A DNA stretch of 64,000 nt from Pseudevernia furfuracea (lineage: Eukaryota; Ascomycota; Lecanoromycetes; Lecanorales; Parmeliaceae). The notes beneath the pieces are model-generated. The model made no database searches. It was not told where the DNA came from and saw only the letters and a list, made by a program, of their open reading frames with translations. Shown here in pieces: positions 56,900 to 64,000 of the stretch (positions within the stretch are counted from its first letter, which is position 1; each line of letters opens with the position of its first letter). The translations under genes and the position numbers were made by a program. The DNA is taken from positions 496,001 to 560,000 of the forward strand of contig JAIUPT010000015.1 of assembly GCA_022315425.1 (NCBI GenBank). The letters are read 5' to 3'.

Positions 56900-58252
56900 G
56901 CAACAGAGTCGAGATGGTCTGCATTACCATGATAAAAGTTCGACGAGTGTCAAGGTGTAACATTGGCTAGAAAAGTTGAATCATTGGTGATATCCTTTTA
57001 TTGGAGTCTCCGAGGATTGTGGCCATGTCGATATTGAGTGCCAGAATGTAGGACTGCTGAGGATTCAGCGTTACTAAAGGAAGCATCCTTGGAGGCTTCT
57101 CTACCTGCGGAGAGTTTGCGAATTTGAGTGTTCTCGCAACATGATCGTTTCGGCTCAAAGACTAAGATGATAGCTCCCCCGCAGAGTCTCTCGGAACGAA
57201 TCTCAATAATGCGGGGACCCCGTAGCTCGATTAAGGTTCGGGTCTAACATTAGCTGCCGGTGGAGTAGTCAGAGCAGTAACTGCTTTGACGTGATGCTGT
57301 GAAACCCGAAGATGCCGGCCACCAATTTATAGAGAGCGGCTTCAGCAACACCAAGCGAAGACCTAATGCAAATACTTTTGACCTCCTTGTGACAATGGCC
57401 GGTAGTTTTCCGACGAGAAAGGAACTAACCACACCTGCGCTAAGAGCAAGGATGCTATTGACCTGATTGAGGAAATGAAATCCCGAGGTTTCGTTGACCT
57501 GTGTTAAATGCGCAGAAGGGACACCACCAAAGAACAGGAGTGACAACCATATCGGTCTCAAAGATATCAAACATTCCAGTCCAAAGAAAGGAGAAGGTTT
57601 TCCGTTCATTCAAGATTGGGACGAACTACTTCTACGTATCAACAGCCCATTTATATGGCTTGAGCCTATGGTCTGGGAATTTCTGAGCAAGCCGGCACCC
57701 AAGACTAGTTACCTATGCGCCATATCTTGTTTATAATGAGAATTAAGTCGTAATTTGGGAGAGATAGAGGTAATCTGCCTTAGGCGGAGGATACTCCAAT
57801 GGATTTCTCTGCAGTCTCTGATCAGTTGCTGGAAGGCTATATGCACCAGATGCCCCAAGTAGCTGCCGGAATGCCTTGGAACAGGTGTTGGGACGCCGTG
57901 GGAATAGCAGGACGGATCTACTCGCGGAGCTCGTCGGAGAATTGTCTTGCATGTCTTTCATGTCTATCAAAGTGGTCATCGCGATGCTCAATGTCCTCAA
58001 TGCCCGCTGGGGTGGTTTTGCAGGCATGCGTTCCGTGGTGATTGGTTACCCTGGCCATTTTCGGGATAGTTTCCAGTCCACGTGCTGTTACTTAGCCTTC
58101 CCGTGAGTCCAGAGGAAGCGGAGGCTTAAGAGATGCTGCACCAGGCCGGAACAGATGAATTATCCAGGCTCAATTATCTATCCCCTTGTCCTCGGAATCC
58201 ATGATGCAAAACTTGCACTCCAAATAATAGAAATCCCATCGGTAGCTTCTTT

Positions 58253-58285
58253 CTTTTCCCTTTTTCCCTTTTTCCCTTTTTCCCT
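58253..58285 (+). repeat. Pyrimidine microsatellite (TTTTTCCC)n
   Basis: Four successive T5C3-type units form a pure pyrimidine tract, of the same unit type as 51405-51447. Confidence 0.85.
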
Positions 58286-58820
58286 CAGACTCGGTTAATA
58301 ATTGACGTGCATTGGTGCTTTGATCGCTCGATGGATCTTCTCACACCTTGACCCAAAGCAGCAGGATGATCCCTTGATTTTTCATTAGTCATGACGACCC
58401 TGTTGGGTTTTTGTGGTGGTACTTTAAAATTTTGTGCATGCGATTGTGACAATGAGAGGATTATTGTTGGACTCGGCTAACATAACAAATAAGTAGGGGT
58501 GTAGTAGAGAGCCAAAAAAAAGCCTCACCCGTGTATTTTTGTATCCCTGAACTAGCCTTAGGGATTACGTAAATAATGCATTTCAAATTACACATGGCTT
58601 CCGTGCTTTTACACCATCAATTCATCATCATCATCACCATCATCCAATACAAATCCACGTTATCTGAATCAGAACTACCATTTGTTGCTCCTGACGCTCC
58701 TCATCATTTATTGATTATTGACTTCCTTGTTGTGTGTATCAATTCATCGTCTCCGCGGATCTACCAATAATGATGATAATGATGCTGCATCCGAGGTTTT
58801 GTGTCCGCTTGAAATTTGAC

Positions 58821-58841
58821 TCGATAGTCGATAGTCGATAG
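58821..58841 (+). repeat. Tandem 7-mer tcgatag x3
   Basis: Three perfect consecutive copies of tcgatag in the upstream region of the NmrA-like gene. Confidence 0.85.
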
Positions 58842-59377
58842 TATCCCATACTTTACACTCTGACACAGTGTAATTTACGATCATCAAACTCACCGCCGAC
58901 TTTCCTTTTACATGCCTTCCACGAAGCCAACCGGGATAAATTTATAAGTTAATCCTCTCTATCTTGCTCACTCACTCACCCTGTCATGTCACGAGTTGTC
59001 CACCGCTCAGAGCTAAGAAAAGAAGGCTTTACCTTCTTCCCTTATCAAACAAACTCTGATTGTGGGGAAAGATAGAGGAGAGAGCAAAGTACCTTCCTTA
59101 CCTTCTTTACCTTCCTTACGTTATATACACACACTCACCAGAACAAAAACCAAATAACATCATCTCTGCCCTACCCATCCTACCAACAACCCTATTTCCC
59201 CAGCTTGTCCCAAACCAGCTTCTTACTTCTTACCCACTTTACTTGTCCTTGCTCTCCTGATCGCTGCTTTCCTTGCATCATTGTCCTCCTTCTCTCCCAC
59301 CAACATTCCTCACTTTGAGCCTTGCATCAGCCAACTGATTACTTTGCACTTCCCCTCAACTTCCCGCCGCGACTCCC

Positions 59378-60725
59378 ATGACAAACAAAACACTAGTAAT
59401 CGTCAATGCTACAGGACGACAAGCTGCTTCCCTTGCTCGTGTCGCCTCGGCAGTAGGGTAAACAGTCCTCTCGGTCATCCTTGTCCATACCCAGACAGTG
59501 ACATGGTGACACTCACAGGCGCCTAGGTATCAAGTCAAAGCCCATGTCAGTCAGAAGACAACGCCCGTTGCCCAAGAGCTTGAAACCCTCGAAAATGTCA
59601 CCCTCATCCAAGGCTCCCTCGAAGACAAAGAACTCGTAGCAGACCTCTTCGCAGGTGCTTACAAAGCATTCATCAATACCATCTCATGGGGCGACGAGGT
59701 CGTTATCGGCAAATCCCTGGCCGATGCCGCCAAGAAAGCTCATGTCCAGCACTATATATACAGCAGCATGCCTGATCATAGTATATTCGGTAAGGGTTGG
59801 CCAGCCGTGCCATTATGGAGCTGCAAATTTACCGTCGAGAATTACATGTGAGTGCAATGTGTCTGATCTCGTCCTTGACAAGCTGATACTGATGTTGTAC
59901 ACAGACGGCAGGTGAGAAGAGTCGTTTGTTGTCTTGATTACAACCTATGTGCTGATCTCAGTACTTCTGAACTTAGATCGGCCTCCCTGCTACCTTTGTT
60001 TACACAGGCATTTATAACAATAATTTCACCTCACTGCCCATGCCTCTCTTCCGCATGGCTTTACAACCCGATGGTAGTTTTGAGTGGAAAGCGCCGTTTG
60101 ATCCCAACTTACCCATCCCTTGGTTTGACGCAGAGCACGACACGGGTCCTGCGGTCCTTCAGATATTCAAGGACGGGCCGCGAAAATGGTCCGGACATCG
60201 GTATGTGCATTCAAGTCCGTCATCCTCGCTGAAGGTGTGTCATGGTCGCTGATGTTCTGCGACCTCCAGCATTGCCTTGGCATTCGAGCTGCTCACCCCC
60301 ACCCGCGTTTGTCGCCTCTTCTCTTGTGCCTTACGTCGCCCAGTCCGCTATGTCTACAGTCGGACCATCGATATCGAAGTCAGCGTTCCAAACGGATATA
60401 GAGAACAACTCCTAGCGTTAGAGCTGTTGTTTGGGAAATACAAAGCTCCATACTTTGGCATGGACCTAGAAACTGGTTATTCCCGGGAAGTTCATGGTGT
60501 CAATGGCTGGAACGGAGACGGGAGCGGTGGAGATAGTGGGAAAGGCACTGTAGTGGAAGAAGCGAGAGCTTTATGGCCGGGTTGGAGAGGAATCGAAGAG
60601 TATGCCAGGGAGGTGTTTGTATGTGCCCATCACGGACATCTTTGTTGTTCATCAGATGCTGATGAGGACACCAGCCTTTGGAGGAAGCTGCCCACGGGCT
60701 AACCTGGATGAATGAAGAGACATGA
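59378..60725 (+). CDS. NmrA-like family NAD(P)-binding protein
   Basis: Atypical SDR of the NmrA-like group, which includes redox-sensing repressors and reductases; specific role unknown. It is 343 aa. Six exons: 59378-59457, 59527-59847, a 7-nt microexon 59905-59911, 59977-60200, 60270-60618 and 60675-60725. Phases close only with the microexon, which supplies Arg-Gln in NYIRQIGLPATFVYTG. The Rossmann loop is VNATGRQAAS, close to but not the canonical GxxGxxG. Other family segments are AFINTISWGDE, HYIYSSMPD, GIYNNNFTSLPMPLF, PWFDAEHDTGPAVLQIF and the terminal EEYAREVFPLEEAAHGLTWM, restored by the last intron. A Gly/Ser-rich insert (NGDGSGGDSGKG) sits before the C-terminus. Confidence 0.9.
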
Positions 60726-61098
60726 CCTGAGCTCATATTGCTGGCGTCGGGCCTACGTGCGGAAAAGTTGGTATGTTCATCATGAAAGTTACGGAAAGCA
60801 TGCATTCGCTGGGCGCCTTACTGGTTTCTGGTGCCGTGGAGCAAAGGCGCTCATCAACCGTGATCGCGCGGTGTTTACTAATTAAGTAGCATTGGGTGTG
60901 CTCCACAGTTCATGCCACAACTTCTGTTCAAGTCTCGGATGTTCAAGCATTCATTCCGGCAGGTTAATGAGAGAGAAAACATCAAATGCGCACAATGTAC
61001 CTAGGGCACCTGGTAGCCCCAAAGCTGGACGTCTCCAATCAAATTTATATTGGCTTGTCATGGCCTCGGTCAGTTTTTGAATTCTATACGATCTACAT
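60726..61098. other. Intergenic between convergent genes
   Basis: 3' spacer between the NmrA-like (+) and LCCL (-) genes; no ORF of note. Confidence 0.45.
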
Positions 61099-63077
61099 CT
61101 ATTTACTTGGCCCGGGCTCCATCTCCTTGAAGCTGCCGTCTGTTTCCCATACGCCTGCTTTTGTAAAATCTGCAGTCTCGCTTCCACTCATGTATCCAAA
61201 TCTGAAGTACTCTTTCTCTATCCCATCGTTCCTGTAGAACGTATGTGAAGGGTCTCCCTCGCCGTAGTACCATCGATGCCTTTCAACATCATTCACAAGC
61301 ACGCTGACTCCATCATACGGATGCGGAGGGCGGCTCCATGAGAAAGTGATGTTAGATGAACCGAGTGCTGGCGCTGTAATGTTCGGCAGAAGCGAACCCA
61401 CTTGGCCGTCCCCCCCACGTAGATCCACCGTTGTCTGCATTATAGAATCAAAGCCCCAGCGCGCGACGCCATTGATGAACAAGCCCAAGAGGATACCCTG
61501 GTAGAGCAAGCCTGGTCTTGTCTGTGGGCGTGTACCCGGTAGCAAAAGGAGGGCTAATACGTAGTGATGAATGCGAAGATTGAGAGGAGGTAGAGCGACA
61601 CAGAGGAGCAGGAAAGCCACGAAAACCGAGTAGATGGCTAAATAACGAGGGAAGCGTCCTTCGAGCCGGAGGTACCAGACCTGGCCGAGCGCAATGGTGA
61701 AGATAAGAAGTACGACCAGGACCAAAGCAAGTTTCGCTCCAGCTTGCACTTGCAGGTCATGGGGAGTTAAGCGTTGTAAAGGGATGAAGGCAAAGGTGTA
61801 ATTGTTGAGGCTGCCCACCCACGCTCCTCCAAGCCATAGGATTGTTTTCTCAATGTTAGCGGTCAGACCTGTTTGTTGAGGCTTGACAGAGAAGCGGTAT
61901 ATGACGAATGCCACAAACGCTGCTGGTAGGAAACGGCCAATTATAAGTGAGGTGAGTGAGGCGTAATCGGAATGGTTTGGCGGATCTGAGACAAGCCCGA
62001 CGTGGAAGAAAAGCATGGTGAATATCGAGCAGAAGAAGACAGGTGGGGAGGTGGTGCAGAGGGATAGGATGGTTGTGAATCCGCACGTTACGGCGAGGAG
62101 GGGCCAACGCAGGTCTCTTACGCACTTCGATGAGAGCCCGGAGATGAAGGTGAAAGACTTCGGAAAGCTTGAATCAAATCCAATGCTCTGAATGCCATGT
62201 CGTTTTGTGGATGTGAAATTACGTTGCTCGCCGGAGAGAAGAGCGACACCGCAGCCGCCGTTGTCGTTGCCAACGAGACCCGAATGTATGGCTGCTTGAC
62301 AAATAAATGAGTCGCCGCGGTAAATTGTGTCCGGAACAGTGGAGTTCTCTTCTGCGGCCGTCGGACCCCCAATCACATACGATTGGTAGTTGATCTCCTG
62401 GTCACCCACTGCATGTGGGTTCAGCACCTTCACAGCCTCGCAATTGGCAGGACATCTGAAGGCGAGGGTAGCATTGTCAAAAGGGCGACATCTGTTTCCG
62501 TTCAAACCACAGCTGTTGCCGGGATTCCTACCGCAATCAGTATTGAGCATCCCAGGATGTGAAGGACGGCTCACCAGAAACTTGCTCCGCACCAGATCGG
62601 TTGCGGTTTGCCGTAGCCTTCGATGTTGCCAGCTTGTGCAGAATGGTTGAGCACTAGAATGAAGGTCAAGAGCCAGCAGAAGTAGAAGAACGCCAGTAGA
62701 GCGGCCTTATGTCTTCGCTTCGTCAGGTGAGTATCAATGAACCTCACCGGTGCTTCCTGTATCCATGGGAAGAAGGGCGTGATCTTCTGTATTTGAGGCG
62801 GATCGGGCCCTTTAGACCAGGCTACGACCGCTCGAGCAACTTGTCGAACGCGAACAGGTACCCATCTCCAGTGAAAAGACTTTGATGACTCGCGCAGCCA
62901 AACTGGGAGAGGGGATTGACTGTCTCCGGCGTCTGATGATCCAGACTGCATGTGCATGTCCGATCCCCCGGGCGTAGATGCTTCAGGTCCATCATCCCGC
63001 GCTTCATACTGCCAGGAAGGCTGTTGGTCAAGAAACGCGCCGTTTTCGGCATCATCATTATGGCTTTCGGGGCCCAT
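61099..63077 (-). CDS. LCCL-domain multi-pass membrane protein
   Basis: Fungal LCCL-domain protein of 643 aa; function unknown. Exons are 63077-62575 and 62527-61099 (47-nt intron). The first 110 residues are cytosolic-looking, with acidic and Ser/Gly-rich parts. TM1 is at about 124-143 (KAALLAFFYFCWLLTFILVL). The LCCL domain follows (about 150-270): Cys in IWCGASFW, NSCGLNGNRCRPF, FRCPANCEA, SYVIGGP, IYRGDSFICQAAIHSG and the Gly-Gly-Cys-Gly block. The second half has about seven more hydrophobic helices. The C-terminal exoplasmic or cytosolic tail is beta-like (ITFSWSRPPHPYDG, RHRWYYGEGDPSHTFYRND) and ends FKEMEPGPSK. The intron falls inside the LCCL domain and joins FW to NPGNS in phase. 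Confidence 0.93.
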
Positions 63078-63601
63078 GGGGATGTGGGGAAGCAGGTGAA
63101 TGGAGTCTGCAGTGTTGTTGGCTGCGCTTGCTCAAGAAGGATCTCCAATAGCCTACTGGTACGATGGGCTCCAGGAAGAGTCGCGCAAAGGTAATTGCAT
63201 ACTCCAAAATTGTGACTCTATCTAATTAGGGTAGGATGTAAGGGCAGCGCATCGCTCAACAAGCAACAGATTCGAGGACAGGATGGAATAACATGTGATC
63301 AAGTACGAGTCAGCGTTGGGTCGATGTTCGATGTTCTCACGTTAGAAAAGTCCGCAAGAATGCGCCGGAGGAAGACCCGTATCTCCGATTGGTTGAAAAC
63401 AATAAGTACCGGCCGAGCCCCGCGTCATCGATAGGAGTTCATTACCAAGCAAGCAACCCCGTCTCGCCCGTGTCACTACTCACATCGCTATCGAGGGTAA
63501 GTCACCACAGTGTTCTATTACCTTAATCTTGAGGGCTTCGGCACTGAGTCGTCTTACATCCTGTATCTTCAATTCATCCAATCCTGGCATTCATTGTCAA
63601 C
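63078..63601. promoter_or_regulatory. Divergent promoter region LCCL gene / aminotransferase gene
   Basis: 524 bp between opposite start codons. GC-rich short blocks near 63360-63480 and no ORF of note. Specific sites could not be assigned. Confidence 0.4.
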
Positions 63602-64000
63602 ATGGAAGCATCGACAAGCACTGACAGCCGGCCAGAGCCCATTGATCTAAGTCATCACTACTCAAAGGTCACTACAAATCGGGCGACAAGCAATGTCAAA
63701 GACTTTTACAAATACTTCACAATTCCGGGGATTGGCAATTTGGCTGGAGGCCTTCCAAACAACAATAATTTCCCCTTCGATACACTCGAAGCTGCCGCAG
63801 CTCTACCCCAGCGCTTCACTCCTACGCCCAACAAGTCCGTTGATCCTCCCTCAGACCTGCTATCCAAAACCACCCTCTCAGATGGCTTATCCTCATCCCG
63901 AGTCGTTGTTCCAAAAAGGTCAGACAACCAAGACGTACTCCGCAAAATCGACCTGAAGACCGCGCTCCAGTATGGCACGGCTCAAGGGTACCCTCCGCTC
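63602..64000 (+). CDS. ARO8: Aro8-type aromatic / alpha-aminoadipate aminotransferase (3' end beyond window)
   Basis: 5' part (133 codons) of a PLP-dependent class I/II aminotransferase of the Aro8/kynurenine-aminoadipate group, active in aromatic amino-acid and lysine metabolism. ATG 63602 starts MEASTSTDSRPEPIDLSHH. The family N-terminus is clear: VKDFYKYFTIPGIGNLAGGLPNN, FPFDTLEAAAALPQRFTPTPN and LRKIDLKTALQYGTAQGYPPL, which runs off the window edge. The PLP lysine lies downstream of the edge. No intron is needed so far. Family confidence is high; substrate preference is not decidable from this part. Confidence 0.93.
   Translation, partial: MEASTSTDSRPEPIDLSHHYSKVTTNRATSNVKDFYKYFTIPGIGNLAGGLPNNNNFPFDTLEAAAALPQRFTPTPNKSVDPPSDLLSKTTLSDGLSSSRVVVPKRSDNQDVLRKIDLKTALQYGTAQGYPPL

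Larger units (their letters stand above)
56900..59377. other. Gene-poor region with unexplained ORFs
   Basis: No confident gene in 2.5 kb. A minus ORF at 57250-57609 has hydrophobic stretches (RPIWLSLLFFGGVPS, SILALSAGVVSSFLVGKL) that could be a relic of a membrane transporter, but no family is recognised. Plus ORFs at 57799-58106 read MSIKVVIAMLNVLNARWGGF without a known relative. The right half contains simple repeats and AT-rich or C/T-rich leader sequence for the NmrA-like gene. Confidence 0.45.

Noticed and set aside
1..64000. A secondary-metabolite cluster or other co-operating gene system
   Set aside because: Neighbouring genes belong to unrelated housekeeping pathways on mixed strands. 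No backbone synthase, dedicated transporter plus regulator set, or repeated gene family is present.

Overview
This window is nuclear DNA of a filamentous ascomycete (Pezizomycotina). The genes carry short introns (about 45-135 nt) with GT..AG ends and CTAAC/CTGAC-type branch sites. Gene content is fungal: Tra1, Tlg1, Yih1, a Ktr-type mannosyltransferase, Cox6, an ELO elongase, an AA11 chitin monooxygenase, an LCCL membrane protein and an Aro8-type aminotransferase. The class is not decidable from the sequence alone; Leotiomycetes or a near relative is only a guess. I see no rRNA, tRNA, CRISPR array or operon structure.

Layout. 1-0.3 kb: a decayed fragment that resembles the N-terminal region of fungal NACHT/STAND (NLR-like) proteins. 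1.2-12.8 kb: the giant SAGA/NuA4 subunit Tra1 (four exons, 3,799 aa). 14.2-16.4 kb: a C2H2 zinc-finger protein with an acidic 20-residue repeat. 17.4-22.7 kb: a compact block with an SDR oxidoreductase, ribosomal protein L4 sharing a 228-bp divergent spacer with a METTL25-type methyltransferase, and a YjbQ/UPF0047 protein. 23.2-24.4 kb: a Pro/Trp repeat protein. 25.4-30.1 kb: an acid ceramidase/NAAA-like amidase and a BCS1-type AAA ATPase. 30.65-31.43 kb: an AT-rich island that looks like a short terminal-inverted-repeat element with a duplicated end. 31.7-40.4 kb: an orphan coiled/charged protein, an AA11 LPMO, the SNARE Tlg1, a predicted secreted protein and Yih1. 40.8-48.6 kb: a GCP5-like gamma-tubulin complex subunit, a Ktr mannosyltransferase, Cox6 and a fatty-acid elongase. 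48.6-59.4 kb is gene-poor and holds only a low-complexity hypothetical protein, an asparaginase-ankyrin protein and unexplained ORFs. 59.4-64.0 kb: an NmrA-like protein with a 7-nt microexon, an LCCL membrane protein and the 5' part of an aromatic/aminoadipate aminotransferase.

The genes are mostly unrelated housekeeping functions: transcription coactivation, translation and its stress control, Golgi SNARE and mannosylation, respiration, lipid elongation, microtubule nucleation. A minority are accessory functions (chitin oxidation, asparagine degradation, amide hydrolysis). There is no recognisable biosynthetic cluster. Exon-intron models were derived by hand: each junction was checked for GT/GC-AG ends and phase continuity, and where I know the family, for continuity of the conserved protein. 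The strongest novelty candidates are the TA-flanked repeat element at 30.65-31.43 kb, the 7-nt microexon, a likely GC-AG intron, and the orphan or repeat-rich proteins.
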